Shown here: piece after piece, positions 8,988-19,033 of the stretch
How positions within the stretch are numbered: the first letter of the stretch is position 1
Layout: each line of letters begins with the position of its first letter
Source of the DNA: Parachlamydiales bacterium
GTDB taxonomy: Bacteria; Chlamydiota; Chlamydiia; Chlamydiales; Rhabdochlamydiaceae
Direction: 5' to 3'
DNA length: 38,831 bases
NCBI GenBank assembly: GCA_947474635.1
Contig: CANJJB010000013.1
Location: 1-38,831, forward strand
Notes under the pieces: generated by a model
Told to the model about the DNA's origin: nothing
Database searches by the model: none
The model's input: only the letters and a program-made list of their open reading frames with translations
Position numbers and translations under genes: made by a program

Positions 8988-11162
8988 ATGTTAACGATTT
9001 TAAGAAAGCACCAACGCATTTTGTTCATGATTGTTGCAACAGTCACTATTGCATCGTTTCTGTTTTTTGGAACCGTGTCTAATTTGACAACGCAAGAAAC
9101 TGTAGTTGCTGATAAAGAGATGACAAAAGCAGTAGACGGATCTTCCATCACAGAAAGGGATGTCCAGAAAATGGTCCGCTTTTTTTCGTGTGACAACATC
9201 GATTTTATCCAGAAAGATCTCTTTGTTACAGGCCTTGGTGTTATCGTAGCAGAAAAATATTTCGATGAGTTGAAGGGTGAGCTAGATGAGCGCCTTACAA
9301 AAGCTAAACATTTTCGTCCTTATGCGCACCCTCAAGCACCTTTTATAAACGTAGAAGAAGTGTGGTCGAGATTTGCGCCAGAAGTTTTATCCCACTTATC
9401 TGCTTTAAAAGAGACTCCTCTTTCTCCCCAAAGCTTTGCCCTTTTCTGCAGACTGTATTTGGATCAGACAGTAGTGTCCCCCGCTCTTTTAGAAAAGATC
9501 TTAATGTATCAACAAAAACAGTACGAGTGGATACGACATGATCCTTCCCTTTCTGAAGAGCGTCTTGCTCTTTTTGGATTTCATTCTTTGGAAGATTGGT
9601 TTGGGCCTAAGTACTTAGAAAAAGTTGCCCTCATGGTGATGAATTCTGCCAAGATTGCTCAAGAAAAAGGATATAAAATCTCAAAAGAGGAAGTCAAAAC
9701 AGATCTCATCCAGCACACCATCGATTATTTAAAAGCCTCACTGCATAAAGATAACATCACGCGTAAAGACGCCCAAGATGTGCTTCGCAGCACGCTCTAT
9801 TATAAACAGATGGATGAAAAGGCTGCCCTTCAGATCTGGAAAAATGTCATGCTCTTTCGCAGATTGTTTGATGAAGTAGGTCAAGGTATGTTTTTAGATA
9901 ACCTCGTCTACAACCAATTTGCTGATTATGCGGGTGCTTCAGCTCACATTGAAAGGTATCAACTCCCTGCGCTTTTAAGATTTCAAAATTTCAGAGATTT
10001 TCTTAAGTTTCAATATTACATCGATGCAGTGGCTCCCAAAACAAAATCATCCAAACTTCCTCTTCAGTTTTATGACATACAAGAAGTAGAGAAAAGAGCG
10101 CCTCAGCTTGTCTATAGTAAGTTCTATCTAGATGTCTCTCGAGTAAAACGGGAAGATGTCGCAAGTAGAGTCACGTTGAAAGAAACATGGAGTTGGGAAA
10201 CTAGCAATGCCGGATGGAATCATCTCATGAAAGAGTTCTCTTCAATAAAGAGCACTCCTCTAGAAGAGAGAACAAATACGCTTGATGCTTTAGATCCGTC
10301 TCTCCGCCTTCAGATTGACACATTTGCAAGAAATCAAATTGTAAATGAGCATCCTGAGTGGACACAAGAGGCGCTTCATAAAATAGATCCAGAAAAAGTA
10401 AGAGTAAATGTTTGCTCAAGAGGGTCTATCTATCCCTTTGAAGATATCGACAATGGAGCAAAGCTTGCAGCTCTTCTTCAAGGAGTAGCAATGGGGGAAA
10501 AAGCTTCTTTTTATAGCCCAAGCAAAGAGAGCTATTACGTTGTGACCGTCTTAGAAAAGCCTTCCAAAAAAGAGATCATGACGTTTGATGAGTCTCTCAA
10601 GGACGATTGGATTGGCAAACTCCTCGATAAAAAATTAGAAGATGCTTATCCAGATGTCAGAAAAAAAGATCCCTCCCTTTTCCAGCTATCTAACGGCTCT
10701 TGGAAAGCCTTCAGAAATGTTTACGATGAAGTAGGCTCCCTTGTCTATCAGATGGCCCCTACTGATAAAACCCTTTTTTCTGAGTATGCCGCACATAAGC
10801 TCGCATCTTTTATGGAAGAAGCTAGAAAAAGCGTTATCAAAGAAGGAGAAACCTCTCCTTATTTGACACCGCACGGTGATCCTCTAAAAGATCAGTGGCT
10901 CCTTCTCAAATGTGATCAAACCGTCAAAAGAAGTGATAGAACTACATTCTCCAAAGGAGAGATCTTTAAGACGCCCCTAGGCTCATGGTCGCCTGTCCTT
11001 CCCTCTTCTCAAGGTGATGTCACCTTTTTTAGATTGGTTAGCAAAACTAAGAGTCCTGACTCTATCACAGATCAACTAACAGAAGGTCAAAGGATGTTAA
11101 GTATGGATGCTAAGCGCCTGCTCATGACACAAGTATTAGACCGTATGAACGAGGAACAATGA
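8988..11162 (+). CDS. Membrane-anchored SurA/PpiD-like periplasmic folding factor (tentative)
   Basis: N-terminal TM 'ILFMIVATVTIASFLFFG', then a SurA-N-like 'VDGSSITERDVQKMVRFF'; large alpha-rich periplasmic-type protein. Confidence 0.45.
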   Translation: MLTILRKHQRILFMIVATVTIASFLFFGTVSNLTTQETVVADKEMTKAVDGSSITERDVQKMVRFFSCDNIDFIQKDLFVTGLGVIVAEKYFDELKGELDERLTKAKHFRPYAHPQAPFINVEEVWSRFAPEVLSHLSALKETPLSPQSFALFCRLYLDQTVVSPALLEKILMYQQKQYEWIRHDPSLSEERLALFGFHSLEDWFGPKYLEKVALMVMNSAKIAQEKGYKISKEEVKTDLIQHTIDYLKASLHKDNITRKDAQDVLRSTLYYKQMDEKAALQIWKNVMLFRRLFDEVGQGMFLDNLVYNQFADYAGASAHIERYQLPALLRFQNFRDFLKFQYYIDAVAPKTKSSKLPLQFYDIQEVEKRAPQLVYSKFYLDVSRVKREDVASRVTLKETWSWETSNAGWNHLMKEFSSIKSTPLEERTNTLDALDPSLRLQIDTFARNQIVNEHPEWTQEALHKIDPEKVRVNVCSRGSIYPFEDIDNGAKLAALLQGVAMGEKASFYSPSKESYYVVTVLEKPSKKEIMTFDESLKDDWIGKLLDKKLEDAYPDVRKKDPSLFQLSNGSWKAFRNVYDEVGSLVYQMAPTDKTLFSEYAAHKLASFMEEARKSVIKEGETSPYLTPHGDPLKDQWLLLKCDQTVKRSDRTTFSKGEIFKTPLGSWSPVLPSSQGDVTFFRLVSKTKSPDSITDQLTEGQRMLSMDAKRLLMTQVLDRMNEEQ

Positions 11163-11800
11163 CAGATCTTTTAGAATCTCTTCCTGCCATTTATCCACTT
11201 CATTTTTTTTCCATCTCTGCTGGACTCAACTATCAAGAGGATAGCGCCCAGATTTCAAAAAATAAGTTTTTGCTCCCAGACACCTCTGAGTTTCTTGCAG
11301 AAGAGCATTTTGCAGATTGCCATATGTCATGGAACCAAGAAGGGATCTTTCTTGAAGTAGAGATTAATAAACCCCTTGAAGATGTTTTATATCCTGATTT
11401 TCGCAAGGGAGATAGCATCGAGCTATTTTTTGATACAAGGGATCTAAAAACAGCGGGCTTTCCCACACGGTTTTGCCACCACTTTGTCATCCTCCCGAAA
11501 GAAGTACAGGGGATTAAAGTACAAGAGATCTCTAAGTTCCGTGCAGAAGACACCCACCCTCTTTGTGATCCTGATGACATACTCACAGAGACAGAAGCTA
11601 CAAAAAAAGGCTTCAAAGTGCGTATAGGCCTACCTTCATCTGTCCTCCACGGTTTTGACCCCACATCCTTTGATCGCCTAGGCTTTACCTACCGCATTAA
11701 CCGCCCTGCAGCTCCTCCAGAGCATTTTGCGATCTCCTCCAAACAATATGCCATCGAACAACAGCCCGCGCTATGGGCAAGCTTAAAACTTACATCTTAG
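11159..11800 (+). CDS. Hypothetical protein with CBM9/DOMON-like segment
   Basis: 'KGDSIELFFDTRD' and 'LGFTYRINRP' resemble CBM9-like domains; ATGA overlap with the preceding CDS. Confidence 0.5.
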   Translation: MTDLLESLPAIYPLHFFSISAGLNYQEDSAQISKNKFLLPDTSEFLAEEHFADCHMSWNQEGIFLEVEINKPLEDVLYPDFRKGDSIELFFDTRDLKTAGFPTRFCHHFVILPKEVQGIKVQEISKFRAEDTHPLCDPDDILTETEATKKGFKVRIGLPSSVLHGFDPTSFDRLGFTYRINRPAAPPEHFAISSKQYAIEQQPALWASLKLTS

Positions 11801-11807
11801 GATATTT

Positions 11808-12167
11808 ATGCTAAAATTTACAGACTCTCATGAATGGATTCAGGTAGATGGCGATATTGGCGTAGTGGGCATTACCACCCACGCTCAAAAAGAGCTCGGA
11901 GAAATCGTCTACCTAGAGCTTCCCTCTATCGGTAAACGCGTTGCAATGGGAGAAGAGGCCTGCGTTCTTGAGTCTACAAAAGCTGCAGCTGACATTTACT
12001 CTCCAGCCTCCGGTGAAGTGATTGCCATCAACACAGAGCTCAAAGAGACAACTGAAAAAGTCAATCAAGAGCCTCAAAAGTCCGGCTGGCTTTTCAAGCT
12101 TAAGCTTTCTCATCCCCATGAGCTTGAGGAGCTTCTAGATGAGACCGAGTATTCTGCTTTACTATAA
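11808..12167 (+). CDS. gcvH: Glycine cleavage system H protein
   Basis: HEWI start, GITxxAQxxLGEIVYLELP, lipoyl-lysine motif LESTKAAADIYSP. Confidence 0.95.
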   Translation: MLKFTDSHEWIQVDGDIGVVGITTHAQKELGEIVYLELPSIGKRVAMGEEACVLESTKAAADIYSPASGEVIAINTELKETTEKVNQEPQKSGWLFKLKLSHPHELEELLDETEYSALL

Positions 12168-12179
12168 GTGTAGGACAAA

Positions 12180-12602
12180 ATGGCAATCATCAAGGCGACG
12201 ATTTTTTTTGAGAAGAAATTTTGGGTAGGGACTTTTGAAAGAATGGACAAAGAGGGATACTCCCTTGCAAGACATATCTTTGGTGGAGAGCCCACCGATC
12301 CTGAAATCTATGAGTTTGTTCTGAATCACTACCACGAGCTGAAGTTCGGAGAGATGAAAGAGTTCGAGCTCCAAATTAAACGCATGAACCCCAAGCGCCT
12401 CCAAAGAGAAGTGCGCAAAGAGATGGAAAAGCTTAAAGAAACTTCCAAGCCATCAACGCTTGCCCAAGACTATATGCGCGAAGAGATTGAAAAGAAGAAA
12501 AAGGCAAAACAGCAAAGCAGTAGTGCCGAGAAGCAAGCGCGCAAAGAGGAGCAGTTTTCTCTTAAGCAGCAAAAAAAGAGAGAAAAGCACCGCGGGCATT
12601 AA
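12180..12602 (+). CDS. YjdF family protein (DUF2992)
   Basis: 'ATIFFEKKFWVGTFER...YSLARHIFGGEPTDPEIYEFVL..Y..LKF' and NPKRLQREVRKE, with charged Lys-rich tail. Confidence 0.8.
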   Translation: MAIIKATIFFEKKFWVGTFERMDKEGYSLARHIFGGEPTDPEIYEFVLNHYHELKFGEMKEFELQIKRMNPKRLQREVRKEMEKLKETSKPSTLAQDYMREEIEKKKKAKQQSSSAEKQARKEEQFSLKQQKKREKHRGH

Positions 12603-12685
12603 TTTTTAGAACACTCTAACAGCGAATGTGTTAGCGCATGTCAGGCGCTGCTAATCACCTATCTTTCCTTGGGAGAAGGAAAGGC

Positions 12686-13948
12686 ATGGATGAAATATTG
12701 ATACTTCAGACTTTATTAGGAGAGCTTCATGATAAATTAGCTCTTCTCAAAAATCTTGTGGTTAGGGATGTCCAATTTTCTAAAGCACCCGGCAAAATCA
12801 AAGTTGCTATAGGGATGCGCCGTGCTGGCAAAACTTATTTCCTATATCAAGAGATTCTCAAAATGATCAAGAAGGGGACCTCCAAAACAGCAATTTTATA
12901 TATCAATTTTGAAGATGATCGCTTGTTACCACTAGATGAACAGAAGCTAGCAAGATTAGTCGATGCATTTTATTCCCTTTATCCGGAAAACCACGATAGA
13001 AAATGTTATCTTTTTTTCGATGAGATTCAAAATGTCGAGAACTGGCCAATTGTGATTAGACGTTTGCATGACAGTAAAAATGCAGAATTTTTTTTGACGG
13101 GATCTTCAGCTAAATTGCTCAGTAAGGAAATTGCTGCAAGTTTAAGAGGCAGATCATTAGCTACAGAAATCTGGCCGTACAGTTTTGAGGAATTTGCAAG
13201 AGCAAAAAATGTGTCGATCGATCGCAGCTCTTACAGTAAAAAAACGCGCGATAAGCTCTCCAAACTATTCCATCATTATTTATCAGAAGGAGGCTTTCCC
13301 GAAATCATTCCTTTTGATCTTGATATCAAGCAAAAAACTTTGCAAGAGTATCTCAATGTAGCCATCTATAGAGACATTATCGAACGGCATAAAATCAATA
13401 ATCCAAAGCTTGTCAAATACATGATTTTGTCGATGATACATAATGTCTCAAGGCCTTTTGCAATCAATAAATTCTACAAAGGTTTAAAAAGTCAGGGATA
13501 TCAAATAGGGAAAGATGTCCTATATGAATATGCAGATTATATTGAAGATGCATATCTTGCTTTTTCTATAGGTGTTTATGATAAATCGATTCGGAAAAGA
13601 AAGACACATCCTAAGAAATTATACGCAATTGACCCCGGTATGATTAGAGCGCTCACCTTGGATTACGAAGGCGATCTTGGCTGGCTATTTGAAAATATTA
13701 TCTATTTAGAATTAAGGCGCCTGGGTTCCAAAGTCAACTACTACCTCACATCTGATAACTATCAGATTGACTTTCTAGCGCAAACGCCGCGCGGACGTAA
13801 AAAGTTTTTCCAAGTTGCGTGTGATGTGCACGAGGCTCATACAATGGAACGAGAGCAAAGAGCTCTTCAATCTGGGATGAAAGAATTAAAAATCGAGGGA
13901 GAAATCATCACGCTCGATTCTTATTTACGCGAAGGAATAAAATTGTAG
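12686..13948 (+). CDS. AAA_14/DUF4143-type ATP-binding protein
   Basis: Walker A GMRRAGKTY, Walker B CYLFFDEIQ, 'LTGSSAKLLSKEIAASLRGR', C-terminal QIDFLAQ; start chosen at the ATG after AAGGAAAGG (ORF track start is 12638). Confidence 0.85.
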   Translation: MDEILILQTLLGELHDKLALLKNLVVRDVQFSKAPGKIKVAIGMRRAGKTYFLYQEILKMIKKGTSKTAILYINFEDDRLLPLDEQKLARLVDAFYSLYPENHDRKCYLFFDEIQNVENWPIVIRRLHDSKNAEFFLTGSSAKLLSKEIAASLRGRSLATEIWPYSFEEFARAKNVSIDRSSYSKKTRDKLSKLFHHYLSEGGFPEIIPFDLDIKQKTLQEYLNVAIYRDIIERHKINNPKLVKYMILSMIHNVSRPFAINKFYKGLKSQGYQIGKDVLYEYADYIEDAYLAFSIGVYDKSIRKRKTHPKKLYAIDPGMIRALTLDYEGDLGWLFENIIYLELRRLGSKVNYYLTSDNYQIDFLAQTPRGRKKFFQVACDVHEAHTMEREQRALQSGMKELKIEGEIITLDSYLREGIKL

Positions 13949-14012
13949 GGTTTTTTTAAGTAGGAAAATTTCAATTGTTAGGAGTATATTTCCTCAAAAG
14001 TGAGGAACATCC

Positions 14013-17000
14013 GTGAAACGTCAAAAAAGCTATCAGATTAAAGTTGTGATTATATGTGGCATGGTAGTTTTAGGAGCTCTCTATCTTTTGAGGGGGCCTG
14101 TCATAGCAACTGCGTTGCAGTGGGCTGTCAAGGCAGCAACGCAAGAACATCTATCTTATGACAAGCGTGTATGCAAAGGAAGTTCTCTTACTTATACAGG
14201 TATTAAGTTAGGCGATTTTGTATCGGCAGAAAAACTAGAAATCCATCTTGCTTGGAAAAGTCCCTTCTACATCGAGTCGCAGGTTGCTTTATCCCATCCA
14301 CATATCACTGTAGATCCCAAGAGTAAAAGTAGCTTATTTTATCCTGCACTTTTAGTTCCTACTAAATTTTTTGGCATGAAGTGGACCATTGATGAAGGAT
14401 CACTTGACATAGCAGAAGGTGGCCCGTCTCTAAAATTTACTCTTTCAAGTGGAGAAACTCAGGAGGATCTCGGCAGGCTTGTTGTCTATGATCAAGGTAT
14501 AGATATTATGCATCCTCTCTGCGCTTTTGCATTCGGGCTTGTAGATAATCTGGTGCAGGCTCAGATAGAGATGCCGCCTGTATCGGTAGAAAGACTGCAA
14601 TTTTTAAGTACACTTATTCCTGCAAAGTGGAAGAGTACAAGAGGAGATGTCTCATTGCAGGGCCAAGTGCTTGTAGATAAAAAAGGGGACATGCACTCTC
14701 TTGCTGCCTCTTTGCATCTGCAATCCTTTGCTATTGAAAACGCTGAGCTTGAGGCTTCCGTAGAAGGGGAAGAGATGCAAATGGCATTTGATTATTCTTT
14801 CAACAAAGAAGGCTCTTTTTGGAAAGATGTGTATGTAGATGCTGCTTTGCAAGGAGGCAATGCCTCTCTTGCTAATCTAACCCTTCAAGACTGCAAGGGG
14901 GCTCTTGCACTTAAACCAGGAGATGCGCCTTATCTTGAGCTTGCGGGGGACTTAGGATATTTAGAAAAAAGATATCCGATTGAGATCAAGGCCGCAGGGG
15001 GGGAGTCGGGGGCAGATCTTCATTTCACATTGGGGCTAGAAAATGGAGAAAAAACAGAGATCGGCGCTACTCTAAAACAGGATAAGCCTTCTAACTACCA
15101 ATTTCAATGCGATCTTCAGCATGTAGGGAAAGAGGCTCTAGGGCTTGTAAAAGAGATTTCTCTTTTTTACGGAGTCAAAGAAGAGGTGGATTTTGGAAGT
15201 GGGTGGATCTATGGTAAGGTTGGAGGTTCTTTTGAAAGTGGAGAGCTAAGGCATTTCCAGTGTGACAATGTTGAGCTTATCGATGGTTATCTTCAACTGC
15301 CCAGTCGGCACATGCAAGGATTTATTGAAAAAGCGCATTTTTCAGGGACTTTCGATAAAAAAGACGTTTGGAAAATAGCTACATTTGAATGTGATCTTAC
15401 GCAAGGAGCTATCTCCTCACAAGATTGGAAGGGGAGTGACTTGAATGGAAATATCTCCATACGCAATCACGCTTTTCAAAAGAGCCTTTTAAAGGGAGCC
15501 TTCCACGGCGTCCCTGTGACAATTTCTTTTGGGGGATCTGTAGATGCTTTTGAAATGACAACAGAATTTGTCGATGACTCAAAAAGCTGGTTTGAGCTTT
15601 TGATGGGAGAGATTTCAGAAGGCCTTTCTTCTTTTCCTGTAGCTGTAAGGGGTATCACAAATAAACATGAACACGGATATAGTTTCAATGGCAGTGTAGC
15701 TGCTTTATCAGAAGAAATTCAAGTGGGGATGGAGCTTGACCCTGCTGGGCAGTTAAAACAGGGATGGTTTTTTTCTCACAAATTTTCAGATAAGCTGTTA
15801 ACTCCCTTTTTAGCCATGAAATCAACACCTGCTCTTTTTGGTGGAGAGCTGAGTTTTTACGGCGTATTTGATGCAAACAATATGGAAGCTTTTATTCAGG
15901 GAGATAACATCTTTGTTGAAACAGATGCTTTAGAAATAAAACTTCCGCAGCTAGGAATAAAAGATCCTGAGTTTTTAACATCAGAGGGCTGGGCTCATGC
16001 AACCTATGCGTTTGCTGACAAATCTTCTAAAGTTAGTTTCCCTTTCAAAGAAGCAACTATTATAAGCCAAGGCCATTCTTTAGAACATCTCAAAGGAAAT
16101 GCTGAGTGGTCAGGCAGTACTATTTTACTTACGCAGCTTGCAGGCAAATGCCGTGAGATACAGATACAAGCAGATGCAGAGTGTCTGATTTCTCCAGCAG
16201 GAGATCTCGATGTTGAGATAAAAGGAAAGTGGGTTGAAGGGAAAGTGGAAAACCTTCTTTCTTTGCTATCTGTAAAAATGCCTGTTACCGGCAAGTTTAC
16301 CTCAGGGGCCTCTCCTTTTCAGATATCTGCAAAAAACCTACTTACCCATCCTAAAGTAGAAACGCACTTTGAGGCGTTTTGTCAAGATCTGGAAGTTGTA
16401 CTTCCCCATGCACATAAACTAGACAAAGTGAATTGTGGGTTTGTTTTTGATTCGAAAAAAAATACAAGTGCAATCACTCATTTGACCGGGCGTCTTGTAA
16501 CTGCGCAAGATAAACAGTACCAGCTTGTCTCAGAGTCTTTGTTATATGATCGCAAAACGGCTTCCTATTTATTTGATGCAAAGCTACTCCAAGAAGGAGA
16601 GACTTTTCCTGTCTTAAATATTCAGGGAGAAGCTTACGCAAAAAGTCCTAGACGGATGACGTTTTTATTGACAGGCAGCTGTTATGCAACATTAATCGAT
16701 AAAGTTGAGTTTGAGCTGCAAGATGGAAAAGATATTGTTTCTTTTTGCGCAAAGAGCCGTTTGCAAGGAAAAGATTTTGTCAAACAGATCACTCTTTTAG
16801 AAAATTTCGGCATTGCTACATGCGATCCATCTATTTTGGATAAGATCTCTACGTTAGAAGGGGAAGTCGAGGGCACACTACTTTTTTCTCCTGCAGTCGG
16901 CTTCCTTTTGGAAGCCCATGGAAAAAATCTTAAAATTGAGCAGCAGCAGATTCCCAACTTTGAATTAAAAGGAAAAAAAATCGCAGATCAGTGGATCTTA

Positions 17001-18359
17001 GAAAAGATGGATATTGGGGGCCTTGAGCTCAAGGGATCTCTTTCTAAAGCGCAAGGCAAATGGTTTAGCCCTTATTGGGAAGCTGCATGGCAAGGGAAAA
17101 AAATTAAGGGGGAAGCGCTTTTTCAAGAAGGGATTGTTTCTTTACATCTTACCAAGGTAGAAGGACTTCTTCCTCCTGCCTATACTCTCTCTTCACGAGG
17201 AAATAGCCAGATTGTTTTTTCTCCTACGTTTGGCATCAAAGATCTCTCTTTGATTGCCTATAAAAATGGAAAAAAAATAGGTGCGGTTACAACCGATCTT
17301 TTGCAGTACAGTCGTCACAAATGGGAATCTGCCAAAACAGATCTTATCTTTGATGGGAGTACCTTAAACGGGCCTTTTTATTTGAGTGGGAATACGCAAG
17401 ACAAAACATTAAGATTGCGCGCACTTCACGATCCTAAAGAGACAGTACTCGTATCTTTTTCAGATAAACAAATCGAAGGAAAATGGCTCGGGCTTAACTT
17501 TCATCTGCAACAAGAAAAAACAGATAACTTATTCCTAGGCAATGTTTGCATCACGGATGGCGCGCAGCTAGCTGCCTCTTTTCCCAAGGACCTTTTTTTT
17601 TTGAAAGATATTCAAGGGCTTGAACTAAGAGGCTTGTGGGGAAACAAAGAGGGCAGTGTAACTTTTTCAGGAGAAGTCTTTGGAAAAGAGCTTACTTTCA
17701 AAGACCACTTGCTTGAAGATTTTCATGCTAAATTAGATTGCACGTTAGATGCAATTAGCATGCGCGATGCCTATCTATCTGATAGAGCAGGAACACTTTC
17801 CATCAAACAACTCCGCCTACTCAAAAATAAAGACACAGATAAGTGGCATTTAAATATTCCGCTTGTTCGAGGCAAAGATATCCGCGTAAGTAATTTGCGT
17901 ACAAAAGGATCTCGTGCCCCCCAAGAAAAACCTTTTAATATCCGCAACCTCGTGTTTGAAAATATACAAGGGGAGGTAGGCAATTTAATTTCATTTACAG
18001 GCCATGGCTCTTTCAATTTTACAAACGCTTACAAAAAAGAGTTTTCTATTTTTGACACGCCTCTAGAGATGATTAAAAATTTCGGATTTGATCCCGGCCT
18101 TTTTACACCTGTCAGTGGTCAAGTCTTGTGCGAGCTTAAAAACGGCAACCTCTCTCTCTTAGATTTAAAAAATACGCACAGTGAAGGGATGCGCTCTCAG
18201 TTTTATCTAGCATCTGATCTTGAGCCTTCTTACATCGACCTAGAAGGCAATGTCTGTGTCAACCTCCGCATGAAACAAGATGTCGTATTAAAGTTTGGTG
18301 AGCCTTTTGCTTTAAGTATTCACGGTAATATTGATAATCCTCGCTACAAACTCAGATGA
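14013..18359 (+). CDS. Large AsmA/TamB-like envelope protein
   Basis: 1448-aa ORF with N-terminal TM anchor, long beta-repeat-like body and AsmA-like C-terminus (LSLLDLKNTHSEGMRSQFYLASDLEPSYIDLEGNVCVNLRM). Confidence 0.6.
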   Translation: MKRQKSYQIKVVIICGMVVLGALYLLRGPVIATALQWAVKAATQEHLSYDKRVCKGSSLTYTGIKLGDFVSAEKLEIHLAWKSPFYIESQVALSHPHITVDPKSKSSLFYPALLVPTKFFGMKWTIDEGSLDIAEGGPSLKFTLSSGETQEDLGRLVVYDQGIDIMHPLCAFAFGLVDNLVQAQIEMPPVSVERLQFLSTLIPAKWKSTRGDVSLQGQVLVDKKGDMHSLAASLHLQSFAIENAELEASVEGEEMQMAFDYSFNKEGSFWKDVYVDAALQGGNASLANLTLQDCKGALALKPGDAPYLELAGDLGYLEKRYPIEIKAAGGESGADLHFTLGLENGEKTEIGATLKQDKPSNYQFQCDLQHVGKEALGLVKEISLFYGVKEEVDFGSGWIYGKVGGSFESGELRHFQCDNVELIDGYLQLPSRHMQGFIEKAHFSGTFDKKDVWKIATFECDLTQGAISSQDWKGSDLNGNISIRNHAFQKSLLKGAFHGVPVTISFGGSVDAFEMTTEFVDDSKSWFELLMGEISEGLSSFPVAVRGITNKHEHGYSFNGSVAALSEEIQVGMELDPAGQLKQGWFFSHKFSDKLLTPFLAMKSTPALFGGELSFYGVFDANNMEAFIQGDNIFVETDALEIKLPQLGIKDPEFLTSEGWAHATYAFADKSSKVSFPFKEATIISQGHSLEHLKGNAEWSGSTILLTQLAGKCREIQIQADAECLISPAGDLDVEIKGKWVEGKVENLLSLLSVKMPVTGKFTSGASPFQISAKNLLTHPKVETHFEAFCQDLEVVLPHAHKLDKVNCGFVFDSKKNTSAITHLTGRLVTAQDKQYQLVSESLLYDRKTASYLFDAKLLQEGETFPVLNIQGEAYAKSPRRMTFLLTGSCYATLIDKVEFELQDGKDIVSFCAKSRLQGKDFVKQITLLENFGIATCDPSILDKISTLEGEVEGTLLFSPAVGFLLEAHGKNLKIEQQQIPNFELKGKKIADQWILEKMDIGGLELKGSLSKAQGKWFSPYWEAAWQGKKIKGEALFQEGIVSLHLTKVEGLLPPAYTLSSRGNSQIVFSPTFGIKDLSLIAYKNGKKIGAVTTDLLQYSRHKWESAKTDLIFDGSTLNGPFYLSGNTQDKTLRLRALHDPKETVLVSFSDKQIEGKWLGLNFHLQQEKTDNLFLGNVCITDGAQLAASFPKDLFFLKDIQGLELRGLWGNKEGSVTFSGEVFGKELTFKDHLLEDFHAKLDCTLDAISMRDAYLSDRAGTLSIKQLRLLKNKDTDKWHLNIPLVRGKDIRVSNLRTKGSRAPQEKPFNIRNLVFENIQGEVGNLISFTGHGSFNFTNAYKKEFSIFDTPLEMIKNFGFDPGLFTPVSGQVLCELKNGNLSLLDLKNTHSEGMRSQFYLASDLEPSYIDLEGNVCVNLRMKQDVVLKFGEPFALSIHGNIDNPRYKLR

Positions 18360-19033
18360 TTTTAGACTGGATTTTTCCACCTCTTTGCGTGCACTGCGAC
18401 TCTAAAACAAAATCCTCCCGTTTTCCTCTTTGCAAAACATGCCTAACGGATTTAGAAAAAATCTCTCCCGAAGAGAGATGCCCCAAGTGTTTTTCTGCAA
18501 AAGAAAACTCTTTTTGCCAAAGATGCCACGACTATCCTCTAGGATTACAGGGTGTTGCCGCAACCTTTGAGCATCTAGGGGCAGCCTCCACCCTTTTAAA
18601 AGAGTGGAAAGTTTGCTCGCGCCCTGCGCTAGTCAAAGGACTTGCTGCTTGGATGGCAGTTCAATTCTTAGAACTACAGTGGCCCCCTCCCGATCTGATC
18701 GTCCCGATTCCTCAAACCATCTTGCAGGCGATGACATTTGGCTTTAATCCTCCTCAGCTTCTAGCGCAAGAGCTTAGCAAAATCCTCAATGTCCCCACAC
18801 GTTCCTTGCTCAAAAAAAACTGGGGCTATCCTCCCCAGGCGCGGCTCCTATGGGAAGATAGAAAAAAGCTCTCCCACAGAGCATTTGAGTGGAGGGGTAA
18901 GGAAGATATCAGTGACAAAACGATTTTACTCGTTGATGACTTAATCGGAACGGGAGCCACTTTGAAGGCAGCGGCTTTTCGGTTGAGAGAGGGGTTTCCT
19001 AAAGCTATCTATGGCTTGGTGCTTTGTATTTAA
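18356..19033 (+). CDS. comF: ComF family phosphoribosyltransferase-like protein
   Basis: N-terminal CxxC zinc motifs (CVHC, CKTC, CPKC, CQRC) and PRPP loop TILLVDDLIGTGATLKAA. Confidence 0.88.
   Translation: MILDWIFPPLCVHCDSKTKSSRFPLCKTCLTDLEKISPEERCPKCFSAKENSFCQRCHDYPLGLQGVAATFEHLGAASTLLKEWKVCSRPALVKGLAAWMAVQFLELQWPPPDLIVPIPQTILQAMTFGFNPPQLLAQELSKILNVPTRSLLKKNWGYPPQARLLWEDRKKLSHRAFEWRGKEDISDKTILLVDDLIGTGATLKAAAFRLREGFPKAIYGLVLCI

Noticed and set aside
17591-17602. T10 tract in the AsmA-like ORF as a second frameshift
   Set aside because: The reading frame continues intact through it, so there is no evidence of disruption.
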